A DNA stretch of 64,000 nucleotides from Ceratodon purpureus (lineage: Eukaryota > Streptophyta > Bryopsida > Pseudoditrichales > Ditrichaceae). The position numbers were made by a program, and so were the translations under genes. The DNA is taken from positions 3,034,068 to 3,098,067 of the forward strand of contig CM026427.1 in the NCBI GenBank assembly GCA_014871385.1, given 5' to 3'. Below, piece after piece: positions 39,907-63,388 of the stretch. Position 1 is the first letter of the stretch, and each line of letters begins with the position of its first letter. The notes beneath the pieces were generated by a model. It searched no databases. It was not told the DNA's origin and was given only the letters and a program-made list of their open reading frames with translations.

Positions 39907-41831
39907 CAGTTAGAACCAGTTTAAAGGAGTGCTGCGTCCTCGTGTAACAGAGTAGCCGACCAGTAGTTACCTCGTGATATGTTTTGCGATGATTGTGAGA
40001 ATTGGTGACCAAGTTAGCTTACAGCTCTAACAGTAGCTCGTAAAATTGGTTGTCATCGACCTGTAGATGTCGATTGATTTGATTGTTCAGAGCAGAGTAC
40101 TCATACCGTAGTATCGAGAGTGAGCGTGCGGGGATGAGATCAGTGGCCGGATGTGGATGGCGAGGTTTGATACGTTGTTCGATTTCGCGCTTGAGGCTGC
40201 CTGAAGTTCTGAACCTTAAAACTAATATAGCATGCTCGGCACGGGTCTCCTTTTCTGAGGCACTGTAGTTTATGACAGATTCGTGAAAGAAATGAATTCA
40301 TCTTATTGGCCTGTGCAATCTGGTCGACTCCTCCCAGCTCGTGATCTAGACGGTGAAGTATGTTGCGTACATATCGAAATTGTCGAAAGATTTGTAATTA
40401 ATCAATTAGAGGAGGGCATGCATGGTGTGTGGCTCTGTAACTCAGTGAGAGTTGAACACATCAAACATCTCTCTGAATGAGGAAAATAGTTGAGATTGTT
40501 AAAAGGTTCTGATTCATATGAGTAGCAGCGTTCGTTACCAACAGCTGAATATATGTGAACGTTGTCTGATAGAAATCTACATCTACGAGCAACGAAATGG
40601 TCCACGTTAACGCTACGACGGGCTTTAACCTGCCATTTAACTCAGCCCATGAAAGAAATCTGGAGTCGCGGTAGGATTCATGAGCACATGATCACTTAGA
40701 TCATTCTTAACTTATTGCCAGTTAATACTGTTGCAGTCGGGGGTAAGTCGATATCGATCGAGTGGACCGCACGAAGATTATGGTATGTAGAGTCTTCGGA
40801 ATTATGCACATTCTCAAGAGTCGAGCTCCGCTTTGATAATCTCGGGCGAGATGCTCTGTGAATGCGGGTGTCAGGTTTTTGATGATGTGCTTGGTCATAT
40901 GTGACCTCGTAGAATCACAAATGGTGTAGATACGGTATATTGGTCGATTTTGGAGCCAGTTTGGAGGGTCCACGTCTAGTATTGGCTTGTTGATGTTTCT
41001 TCAAGTTGATGCAATTCATTTAACGTTCACTAGTTTCATTCATGTACAGCAAGTATGAAGTGCTGTCACTTGGATTTAGGGTGTTTCTTGATGACGTCAT
41101 TCGTCTCTCTCCTCCCCTGTCTTCATACTCTGTTTGTGATTAGTTTAGTCTGTCTTTCATAGTGTAAGCACACACATTGTAGGCACACAGCTCATTTGCT
41201 CGCAGTATACAATGTTTAATTAGTTGCTTAGCTCATGAGGTCATAGTGTAAACCAGTTGTATTGTGAATAAAGAGAGCTTCTACATGAGCATTCACTCTA
41301 CCTGTGTGTGAGAGTGTTTAGTGTCAAGTGATTGTGTCTCTGTTTTGTCAAATGCGTGAGCAAATTTCATCAGGACTCATGATTAGAGAACAAAATGAGA
41401 ACACATGGATTTGCAGTCTGCTGGCGGTAGAGGAGGAGTTGTAGGCCGGCGGCGCTTAAGATTTGTATGCTAGAGTGAAGCAGATCCCTAATCTCCCTCA
41501 CAGCGGCACTTCACAACTGCAATGTCAGCTTCATGCAGCGACATTTAGTAATTTATATCTCCCACCATTTCAGCAATTCCTTGGGTGGGAATCGACTACG
41601 ATGGTGTACAGCATGTTGGAAGGCGTAGCACGTTCTGCCGGCAACTGAGGCAAGGTTGACCAGCTGACACCAGGCGGTGCCAGGATTTGAGAATACAAAA
41701 CTACGCTCAAAAACGTGTAGGTTCTGCAACAAATTGAAGTTCCAGTGAAATTTACAAAGTTAAACTCAACTAGTTAGTGCTCCTCCATTCCGTTTCAGTT
41801 CTCAAAGTCTGGTTGAACTCGATCAACTATG
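39907..41831. other. Intergenic, STIG1-like 3' flank
   Basis: It contains the probable 3' untranslated region, several AATAAA-like signals (for example near 41267), and TTGCAGTCGGGGGTAAG at 40731-40747, a motif repeated upstream of RLK3. No gene is supported. Confidence 0.4.
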
Positions 41832-41968
41832 TACTAGATAATGGAGGTGAGGTTCCCTGCTACCGGTGGTAGCGGGGAGACATTGCATGACGGAGCCGCG
41901 TAGCGGCGACGGCGCAAGGTCGACCGGCTACCACCGGTAGCAGGGAACCTCACCTCCATTATCTAGTA
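41832..41968. repeat. Perfect 42 bp inverted repeat (hairpin)
   Basis: Arms 41832-41873 and 41927-41968 are exact reverse complements, starting TACTAGATAATGGAGG. The 53-base loop is GC-rich (GGAGCCGCGTAGCGGCGAC) and itself self-complementary. It could be a small foldback transposon or a structured RNA source. No target duplication is clear. Confidence 0.85.
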
Positions 41969-41969
41969 A

Positions 41970-42171
41970 GTAGTTGCCAGGAGGGCTGGTCTCGCGGACA
42001 GCTGGTCTGCCTTGTGTCTGCATTGATCTCATATTTTTTGGTCCTCTTTCCTGTTGATATCAAATTCTTTGGTCCTCTATGCGATGAGACACTTCTACCT
42101 TGTGATAGTTAACCTGCTCTCAACCAATCAGGAGTCGAATACTTTGCGAGACCAGCCCTCACGGCAACTAC
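41970..42171. repeat. Second inverted repeat, 26 bp arms (~200 bp unit)
   Basis: Arms 41970-41995 (GTAGTTGCCAGGAGGGCTGG...) and 42146-42171 are reverse complements with two mismatches. The unit starts two bases after the neighbouring hairpin. The interior repeats TTTGGTCCTCT twice. Probably a MITE, non-coding. Confidence 0.65.
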
Positions 42172-43004
42172 GTCAAGTGCTAGCCAACAATTCAATCGAA
42201 TACACTCAACTTTATTTGAGAATCCGGGTTCAACTCAGCGGATGATGTTTTTTGTGGCCTCCCTATTTCTTCTCAATAGTGCTTTGCAATAGTGTTTTGT
42301 TTGCACTGTAGTATGGGCTGTTACAAAAGAATCTGTAAGAAAATGAGCAGTGTGCATGGAAAGAGTCACCTCTAAAGCTAGTTCTCAACTTTCAGCATTC
42401 TGGAGGATTTATCTAAATGGTTCGTCCTACAATAATTGAATGACAAGACGGCATATTCAACCTCTCCGTTAATGTTACCCAGAATCTCGAACTATATCGG
42501 GACAACCTGTCCAGCGCCACAGTTTAATATATTGTAAACTTGTTACCATATGTATATCATTAAATTAAATATAGTGTAAAATTCAGCATAACACGGAATA
42601 TCACTCCTCGGTACAGACAGGAAAAGTTCCTCCGGAATCCATGTGCCGCGTTTTTAGAGTGGACTCTCTTGCCCTCCACTTTCTATGCATATATGGTAAA
42701 GAGAAGAGCGGTAGATTAAAATGGTGGTGACCTCGGTGATGGACTCAAGTTAGTACGCATCGATTTCCAGATGTTGAGAGGAAGCTTCAACTGGTGAAGA
42801 ACGTTTCAATAGTCGCCTTGAATTGGTATCAGTCAATGACTATTGTCGAGGGGAGTGGAGGAGTATTCGATGGGAACGATCGTGGAGAAATTGGTTGAGG
42901 CTCGGTGTGGTTAAGTGTCGCCCTTCGTTGGTATTTGCTAGCGCTAGAGTTTTGTAACAGACATTGCGCTGCCGATGACCCCATAACTTCGCTTGAGGAT
43001 CAAC
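42172..43004 (+). other. RLK2 upstream region
   Basis: Presumed promoter and leader of RLK2. A weak TATA-like ATATATGG lies at about 42690. The last 150 bases are richer in G and resemble the leaders of RLK1 and RLK3 only loosely. No other feature is seen. Confidence 0.4.
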
Positions 43005-49095
<6,091 letters not shown>

Positions 49096-50422
49096 GGTGG
49101 CCATTTATGTGAAATTGTGTGAAACTTGGTTTGGAGGAAGTTCCATGTATGTTGTGATGGGCAAAAGAAATTTCATGTAGAATTGCTGGCTCACAAGCTG
49201 GACCTTGGTGGTTTGGAGATTTATGTAAATAAATGATTTTTTTCTCATCACCACTTTGTCACGTGTGATCTCCGGATCTTCTTTGTGTTTTTAGTTTTTT
49301 TAAGTTTGGAGCACATACGGATGTGACATGCGATAATGTTTCTTTTACTTGATAGAAGCATGTAAGATGAAGCCCTTCTTTCCTGAAGTTTCTCGACCAT
49401 GTAGCTCAAAAAACATTTGAATATCTTTTAGTACCCTGATCAAAATTTGTTCAAATAAAATATTATTTTTACACTTACAGCCATTGGATTTTGTCCCATA
49501 CTATCAAAAGAATATATGAATTTATTTTTTAAATAATTTCACCACATGAGTTGGAAGATTATAGCATTTGAATTTTGAAGTAAAGAAACTGAAGCTTTCA
49601 GAACCCAACTTTACAAGGCCAACTCATTCAAAATTCTCTTCTTGGATGAAATATTACCACTATATAAAGTTGTTATTTTTAACAAGACAATTCATGGAAG
49701 TTCTCAAACTATACGACGGACATTATTTTTTGTATTCAATCTCTAAAAAGACTGTATTCAATCTCGAAAAAATCTGTATTCAATCTCTAAAAAGACTACA
49801 TTAGATAATATATAACAAATCTCAAAGGTTATAAGAGGGCATAGCATAAGCACCCAAACTACCCAAAAGAAAAAATAAAATAAAATCACTTAAAAGTCTC
49901 ATGATTTTTTCTTCAAATATCAAATTCTATTACAATACAATCATAGCTCTACCGGCCTACCCTTCAACACTGTAACGAACCAGGCTACCATATTCTACCC
50001 ATATCCATCTCTCCTTCCGAATCAAAGAGGACGACAGACTGAAATTGACAAAGCTCGACCTTGAGCATTGAAACTGCAATTGAAAATAATTATTTAAAAA
50101 TCCTACCCTCATAGTTAATAATGGAAGTCGAAGATAACGCATGACGACAGCACCTGTTATGACTTATTCTTTTCTTTGAAAGGAGGCCTGTGTCGAATTC
50201 AGGAAGAAAAAAAGAAAGTATATGCCTAGCTAGTTTGACTTGGGGCCAATGATCATGTCGATCAATCTCGAGATTCTAGATCTTAACAATTGCAGTGCAA
50301 CCTGCAGAGTGAATCAGTGAAGGTAACTTACTTATTATCATATCACGAGCTCATCCGGACCGGTCAAGCTCCCGACATTTCGATCGAAGCATTATAGTAA
50401 CACTATCCTCGTGGCAGATTAT
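49096..50422. other. Intergenic RLK2-RLK3
   Basis: AT-rich spacer. It contains three imperfect tandem copies of a ~23-base unit (GTATTCAATCTCTAAAAAGA) at about 49733-49798. No open frame with a recognisable domain is present. Confidence 0.5.
49733..49798 (+). repeat. Three-copy 23 bp tandem repeat
   Basis: Three successive copies of GTATTCAATCTCTAAAAAGA with a few substitutions and one slightly shorter copy. Simple minisatellite with no sign of function. Confidence 0.75.
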
Positions 50423-50499
50423 TATATATAGCGGACCGCCGTGAGCACTGTGTTACCATATACGATTAAATTATGGTTGTTGTTGCAGTCGGCGGTAAG
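50423..50499 (+). promoter_or_regulatory. Candidate RLK3 promoter: TATA box and shared motif
   Basis: TATATATA at 50423-50430, then TTGCAGTCGGCGGTAAG at 50483-50499. The 17-mer recurs at 40731-40747 with one change, and in shortened form at 215-228 upstream of RLK1. GGTAAG within it could be the donor of a leader intron. This is inferred from sequence similarity only. Confidence 0.35.
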
Positions 50500-50846
50500 A
50501 TCATACACCGGGCCGGCATCATGGAACGTCAAGTGTCGAGCCTCCACTAGGCTTGTTTTACTAATCTGGATTCGGCCTTGTCAACGCGTATTTCATGTTC
50601 AACTTGATGAAGTTGAGCTTCGATATATGCATCTTCACAGGATCGACGTATATGGCATGGACACTGATCGATATCGATCGGGCGCTGGTGGTGACTCAAA
50701 TGCTGGTGTGTGACGCATTTTGAGAACATGTAGATTGGTTGGGTGGCGGTAGAGGAATTTGTTTTGGAACCCCGGCGCTGGAGGTAGAGGTTTGCGACAT
50801 GTAGCCAGACGTCGCGACCCAGCAGTTAGCCATTCGGAGGATCGAT

Positions 50847-56692
<5,846 letters not shown>

Positions 56693-58176
56693 TGTTGCCA
56701 TTTGCCTCTAGGCAATGTGAAAGCCCCCAGAAGAAGTTCATACAATATGTGAAGGGTATGAAATTTTCATTCAAAGAATCTCTGGGTCACAAATCTGAAT
56801 CTAGTTCTACTGAGGTGCATCATTTTTTGTAGTTTCTGTTTAATGTTAGATTCACCAGCTTCAAATCACCTTCACAATGATTGCGAACTTCTTCCATGCC
56901 TGATGATGACCATGTCCTGACAAGGAAATATGGTACATGAAGTGTGCTAGGCCGATAAAATTTCAAATTTAGGAGGTCCTCAACAATGATGTATGACCTT
57001 AACATAGCACTTCTCCAAGTAGGTAATCAGTCTGCGATAAATACTAAGTTACTATCTGAATGTAACTAACGACCTCCTGTACTGTACCCATGTTCAATAT
57101 CAAGCTCTTTTATGATTCATTCCGAGGCGAGTGACACATTCAATATCACTGCAAGTCAAAAAACTGCTAACCCCGCTTAGGAGCCGGTCAAAGATATTCG
57201 AGAGACATGTGCAATCTTCTGCTTCAAAATGTTAAGCTAGTTCTGATGCAACCGCAAGAGCGCTGTATTCGAATGTCGAGTGATAGTTTTGAACCTCATT
57301 GTCATACAAATTCAACAACAACGTAACGGAGACATTGAGCTCAATCTAGTATCTTCCAATCTAATCTTATTGAGATTGTTGTCTGACTAAAAATGAGAAG
57401 TATATCACTTCCGTATGCACCAGGTTCACATAGCAATAGATAATGGATAAAATTTATTTAACATACTTTGCAATATCCTTTCGAATAGTTTATTGATGGG
57501 AAACATATTCGAGTACCATTAGTCTGTTTTCAGCATTCCCAACTGATAACGTACACTACAGAACAGCCTTTCATCTTCGCATGCATTTTCCGTCAACTTG
57601 CCAACTTCAGTATGATAAGTTGTGTGGCCCGCTGTGAAGTGGACATTTCTGAAAGGAGCAGTTAATAATTGGAGACGCCTGTACTGTCTGTACAATCAGA
57701 CTTTCATCGGAACGCTTCTTACTACATCTATCACAACTTCAATTTCACCAATCCAGTACTTCTACTTTTAGGACTTTTCTCAGAAAGCTCACATCGCGTA
57801 ACATTATAGAGTCAAGAAAAGATATACCAAATATAGAGATATAAAATTATACAGTCGGCTTTTTTAGTATAAATTTAGTACTGGTACATGAAGGCAAGAT
57901 CAATGTTTCACCTATCAAAATCATGAATGAGAGCGGCAATTGGCCGATACCATTCATTCCAAAGAATCGCACAAGGACAATCCAACGCGACCTGACCTAT
58001 CCACCCTACCCAAGGCTCCAAGATTCATGCCCTACAAAATATGCAGAAGTTAAAAACAGGGTGATCAAAACCTTTCAAAATTGAAAAAACTGAGCCCTGT
58101 CTTTTCTTCTTCAGCAGAACCTCTTCACCGTCAGCATAGGCCTAAACTAGTTCCTGAAATGCTTGACATCCAGCAC
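56693..58176. other. Intergenic between RLK3 and the desaturase
   Basis: RLK3 and the desaturase are convergent, so this stretch holds both 3' flanks. AT-rich with no supported frame. I see no repeats or element ends. Confidence 0.45.
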
Positions 58177-60651
58177 TTAGAAGTTGGGATCGGTCTGGTA
58201 GTGAACAATGTCGCCTGTGTCGGAAACGTAGTGGTCTTCCTTCAAACTCTTCAGAAGAGGCTCTACAAGGTGAATTGGAACAGGTCCTGACTTAGTTGGA
58301 TCCCTGTAGTACTCTCCTAGCACAGGCTTAATGGCTTCCGTCTGCACAAGAAAGACAGAGTCGTAAGTACATATGTTGGTAGCGTAAAGATATTTTAATT
58401 TGAAACAAGTGTACCCAGTTTATTCTATCTGTCTAGAATGGGGACAAGGCAATTGGGCTTACCGCTGCAATCAGGTTGTAGTGAGGTATCTGAGGGAACA
58501 AGTGGTGAACCACATGAGTTCCAATGTCGTGGTGGATGTTGTTGAACCAGCCGTAGTCCCTGTCGATGGTGGAAAGTCCACCACGCATATAGTTCCACTC
58601 CGTGCCACGGTACCATGGGACCTTCTTATCGTAACCGTGGTGGTGGAGGTATGTCACGGCATCCAGCCAGACGACATTCACCTGAGACACGGACAAATAA
58701 TCAGCTGGCGGAATTCTACCGATTAGCAGAATATTATGTAGCTGCAGAGATTCTTAGTAGGAAAACTGTGAATTGGATTGGATGCGAGAACTAGGCTTAC
58801 CCAGTAAGGCACGACGTAAAGCTTGAACACCCACATCGGTCCAATTGCAAAGCTCAAAGCGATGAGTCCAGCAAGCATCGCCGCCCAACAAGTCGTGGAG
58901 GTGATAACATCCTTGGCTTCCGAGGGGACGAACAAGTCGCTCTTAGGATCGTAGTGAGACCCATTCTTTCCGGGACTCCTTGTCCACTGAAAAATGATAC
59001 AAAAACGTCGGTGAATTTGTGAAAGACATGATTATAAATCCTCAAGCATCGACAAATAATAATTCGACCGATCGTGACACGTAGAAGTGTTAAGACTACG
59101 AACTGACTTCTACACGCGAAAGCCACCTCTCCAACTTGCAGAATGTCCATCAGAGAGTGTAAGATTAACTGAGAAGCATCAAACCAAGAATTTCTATGAA
59201 ATTTAGGGTGAAGATAAGAGCTCTACCAAGTAGAAAGGGTAGGCGAACAGTGCCCACGGGGCTTTCAAACGGCCAAATTTTGCCAAGAAGTCCATGCTCT
59301 TGAACTGAGACTCGGTAAGCTGAAAAGAGTCACAAAACATTATCAGAAACGAATCACCGCAACGCAACTGAAACATACCGGAATCACCCACGGTGCACAT
59401 GTCAAATCATTTAGACACATATACTTCACAAGGAAATTCAATAAGATATGATCTTAATAGATAGGTTTCTTACTGGGTGCCATGACTCGTCGTTCTCAAC
59501 GTGGCCGTGATTTTGGTGGTGAGTCCTGTGGCTAATACGCCTGCATCCACCACAATTTCATAAGTTTCAGAAAAAACACAGGACCAGATGAAAAAAGGCA
59601 ATACTTCACGAAAGCAAAAAATCACCGACAATGAAAAGATAAGGTCAGACTCCTCACCAGCCATTGTATGGCACCAGAATGGACGAGTGAGTGAGGTGAC
59701 CGATGACGCTGTTGAGTGCCTTGCTGTTCGAGAAGCTACCATGTCCGCTGTAAACCCACGAGCAGAAAACTCTTTAGACATTCGCATTCCAAAGAACCAC
59801 TCACATGGACAAACATCAGAAACCCGGAAATAATTACTATGCTACCTACAAAACGCAACTCCCAACAAAGCCTCCTTCCAAACACCGGCTTCACGAGAAC
59901 GATAACCCCAATACTCATATGTTCCGTTTCCACCACCTCGCGTACGATACCAATGCACAATTCCATCTCCCTCAATACACCAACCGCATAGCAATAGAGC
60001 ATCCTAAGCCCAACATTCGAACGAAGGAATCCCAACTGATCAATCTCGAAAACACAATTCCCCTTTAACGACTAATCACCAATAATGCACCCGTCACACA
60101 CACTCCACCCACACAGAAGAACCCGCAAACCATTTCCCAAGCCCAAGAAGCCTCCAGAAGACCTACCAGTCATGTCCGAGCACGAAGAGAGCCCAGAACA
60201 TGGTCCCCTGCGCCAACCAGTACAGCGGCCACACGAACCAGCTGTTCACAGCAGCAGCGCCAGCAGCCAACCCGAACACAATCGCGACATCCCTAGCGAC
60301 ATAACTCAACGACTTCCACGTATTCTTCTCCCAGCAATGCTTCGGAATCGCAGCCCGGATGTCACTCAACGTGAACGGCGGCTTCTTCGACGCATCAAAC
60401 TCCAAACTTTCCTCCTCAAGCTCCGGCGTCTCCGGCTCAGGCACGAACGTCAGCGGTGCCGCGACACTCCGCACCACCACCCTCTTCTTCTCCGCCCGCC
60501 GCACGAGCTCCAACCCACCCAATCCTCTCACCTTCCTCAACGAACCCAATCCCACCGCATTGCAGGTCCTGGCCCCGCCCACCGTCCTCACTCCCAGCGA
60601 GGCCTCGGCCCCCACGCACACAGCCTTCCTGGACAACAGAGAGGCCGCCAT
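58177..60651 (-). CDS. Plastid omega-3 fatty acid desaturase (FAD7/8 type, 7 exons)
   Basis: Predicted plastid membrane desaturase of 434 residues, introducing the omega-3 double bond into 18:2 or 16:2 acyl chains of membrane lipids. Exons on the minus strand: 60651-60167, 59747-59658, 59540-59474, 59319-59227, 58986-58801, 58681-58463 and 58341-58177. All phases close and all introns are GT-AG. The start ATG at 60651 opens a Ser/Arg/Val-rich segment of about 70-80 residues that looks like a transit peptide. The three histidine boxes of membrane desaturases are present: HDCGH across exons 1-2, HRTHH in exon 3 and HVVHH in exon 6. Family signatures include [41 protein letters not shown] and FPQIPHY. 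The ending [14 protein letters not shown] is typical of FAD3/7/8. A plastid rather than ER form is inferred from the long N-terminal extension. The upstream frame to 60729 lacks an ATG. Confidence 0.93.
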
Positions 60652-60693
60652 CTCCACAAACTGGCAACCAAACTCCGCAACCCAAATCTGCAC

Positions 60694-60746
60694 CAAAACT
60701 GGACCAAAACTGGACCAAAACTGGGCCAAAATGGGTCAAAACTAGC
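60694..60746 (-). repeat. ACTGGACCAAA minisatellite in the desaturase leader
   Basis: About five copies of an 11-base unit (plus strand ACCAAAACTGG and variants) lie 45-95 bases upstream of the desaturase start codon, probably inside its 5' leader. Copies diverge away from the gene. Any effect on expression is speculation. Confidence 0.7.
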
Positions 60747-61320
60747 GACTTGGGCTGGCTACGGAGCCAGGATTCGGGGTGTGAGTCGAGCCCACAGAAG
60801 CTCTGACACAACCTTGAGATGCAGGACAAGATATGTGTGGCGAGAGGGGTGCAATCGGGCCTAGTTATGGCCCCATTGCGGGGAGTTTGCGGACGCGCAG
60901 AGGCCACCAGGGCGTGAAGCGAGAGACGGCCCGGCGGACGACGCCGACGCCGACGCGCATCTGCGTCGCGGGCGTCGGCCGCGTCGCCCGCGGCCCGTCG
61001 CGACGGCGGTCTCGGGCGCCGTCCAGTGGAGGGGTGCCAGAGAGGGGGTCTTGGGCGACGGCCAACGGCGGAGTTGGTGGTGGTGTTGGGTGTTGGTCGC
61101 GGTCGACGGCCGGCAGTTGGGGCGGAGATTGCTACAGTGGCGGATTTCACACTGCCTGGACACCTTTGTGGGCTCCTTTGAGGTCGCTTTGTGTGTGTGG
61201 GTAGTGAACTGCACGGCTATGGTGTTGGCCACCGTCGCTTTGAAAGCAAATTCTACACTCCAAGTTCTATGCTCCTCTACTGGATTTTATTTTATTTTGA
61301 AAATTGTTTTCTAAAAATGC
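60747..61320. promoter_or_regulatory. GC-rich, CpG-rich 5' flank of the desaturase
   Basis: The stretch at about 60890-61130 is the most CpG-dense non-repetitive DNA of the window, adjoining the 5' end of the desaturase. Several overlapping frames on both strands (60437-61232) are compositional shadows with no domain. It probably holds the desaturase promoter and possibly a leader exon. No TATA box is evident. Confidence 0.4.
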
Positions 61321-63142
61321 TTAAAGTAGTGAAAATTCTATCATTTATTTAATCTTTATTTTCTGAATATTTAGGTGTTTTTTTTTGGAATTATTTAAAG
61401 AAGAAGTCGAGGGTGAAGAAAGTAAGTTACTCCATGAATAGGTCAAAAGTAGTTGAATTGGTAATTTAGTTGGAAGTGAGCTTTGATAAAGGTGGAGAGA
61501 AGGTACACAATGAGGATTAGAAATGGCCAAAGTCTATCCCCGCTTTCTACAGGGGGACCCCTGATTTAATCCAAAATTTGTTGTCAACTAATGGTGTTTA
61601 TATTACTTCTTTGAATATTTTGTCTTCTTTCAGGATATTTTTATGTATCTACTGTGTTCTTACGTTTTGGATGTGTGTCAAGGAATTGGAATGGAGTGTC
61701 TCTAAACAGCAATAGTTTTCACCAGCGTAGATATGAGATTCTGAGATCTGTTGTAGGAGTAGATGGTGTTGGTTTCAGGTACCGGGACAGTTTTGGGTGT
61801 AAAGATTACATTGGCTAGTTCGAGTACTGATCACTCATGGATGCACATTTTCATCAGTTATGAGAGTTGGGACTTCAGGAGGCGCTTTGTTTGGAATTTC
61901 AAAGGGATCAACTGGGTCAAATGTTTTGGCACAGTAAAGCAATATTTTTATGGTGTGTGGAGGGAATTAGGGGTATTCCATTGTGAATGAGGACAAGCAG
62001 ACGTATCTGAAAGATCTTCTAATCAGGCTGATTTTCATTTTTCTGTTGAGTATTTTATTATTGTAGTTGTATTTTAATTGTTACTCCCACTTACTGAGGT
62101 TACGCGTTGATGTGTCCGCCTGCTTGCATGCTTTTTGTTCATGTTTGTGCAATACATGGTTACATAGATAGTGATGTTGCACAGACTTGCAGCAGCTTTC
62201 ATTGTTGCTTCTTGTTGTGCAAGTTTGAATGAGTGCTGTACAGTGTATTGCCATGTGGTTGATTTTCACATGTTGGTTTGCACGTTCTTCTCTTCAGAAA
62301 CAGTAGTGATAAAGGCGACGAGTAACCACACTTGGAGATAAACAAATTCGCAACTTCCTTCATATTGCTGGCCCAATGGTACTGACTTGATTGAAGACTC
62401 CGCCAACACCAAAAAGAAAAATGTACATTGCCCAAAGAACCCCTCCAGCCGAAAGCGTGCATGGTATTATTTGGAATGCATAAAACATGTTTGAAAGTGT
62501 GTCAACATATTATTTGTGTGGTGGTAATCACACTAAGATTATTTTTTGCAATGAAACTACATAACATTTTTTGTCTCTAGTCATAAGAGTAAAATTAGTA
62601 ATCTTCTTTTCTAAGTGTGTTCAAGAAGTTGGGACCATTAAATTGTGGAATTTCCTCTTTTGCGAGGCTCAACCCATAACTTCCCCATTGTCCCAAGGTA
62701 TATCTTGTATCGTCCTTATAATATAAAAAATCTATATTTACAAGTAGCATCAATCTAATCCAATATTTTTCCAAGTTATGAAAAATCTAAATTTGATAAA
62801 TAAAAAGTGTTAGTGCATGTTGAAAAAAAATCATTCAATTCCACCTTTATTTCTTAAATTTAATTAATCCTTAATTTTGGAAAATTCAATTCTTGGATGT
62901 TTGAATTGAATAGCTATTGCTCCTTTGATCGATGATTGCAGAAAAAACTCATGAAAGAATAATATATTTGATTTGTTTGATTGTGTAAATCACAATACAG
63001 TTACATATTTGATTAGAGTGATCATAACAGGTAGTGAAGTTGATTGAAAATGGCTACAAATATGATTACCATAACCTTGGAATTGAGTAGTGCAGAAAAA
63101 AAATAAAAAATAAAAAATGGTTAAGACACATATGAAGTTAAG
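61321..63142. other. No supported gene
   Basis: AT-rich DNA with no clear gene. On the minus strand, about 62455-62365, a short frame reads as a hydrophobic, Gly-rich segment (GVLWAMYIFLFGVGGVFNQ) ending at a stop. It could be the last exon of an unrecognised membrane protein, but no splice partner is found. Confidence 0.35.
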
Positions 63143-63388
63143 TTAACCCCTAAAATTCCACAAAACCCAAAGTGGGTTGGAGGAACTTCGGCAAGCTACC
63201 ACAGTTAGAATTTTTAATATTTTTTGACAAGATTTTTTTAGTGAACATCATAAATCATAATCTTTATGAGGTTGAAATCTCAGCATTTAAAAGGAAAAAA
63301 AAAAAAAAAAAAAAAAGGATTTTTTTGAAATTCTCAACATTTTAGGAGTGAAAATTGGCATAAACGGGCCTGGAATTTTAGGGGTTAA
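63143..63388. mobile_element. piggyBac-type MITE, copy D (246 bp)
   Basis: Bounded by TTAA at 63143-63146 and 63385-63388, with perfect 14-base inverted ends CCCCTAAAATTCCA. It contains an A22 run at 63295-63316. Short, non-coding, and the clearest terminal repeat among the TTAA elements here. Confidence 0.8.

Noticed and set aside
60437-61232. Several frames up to 237 codons upstream of the desaturase
   Set aside because: Overlap each other and the desaturase exon 1 in other frames; the GC-rich sequence lacks stops by composition.
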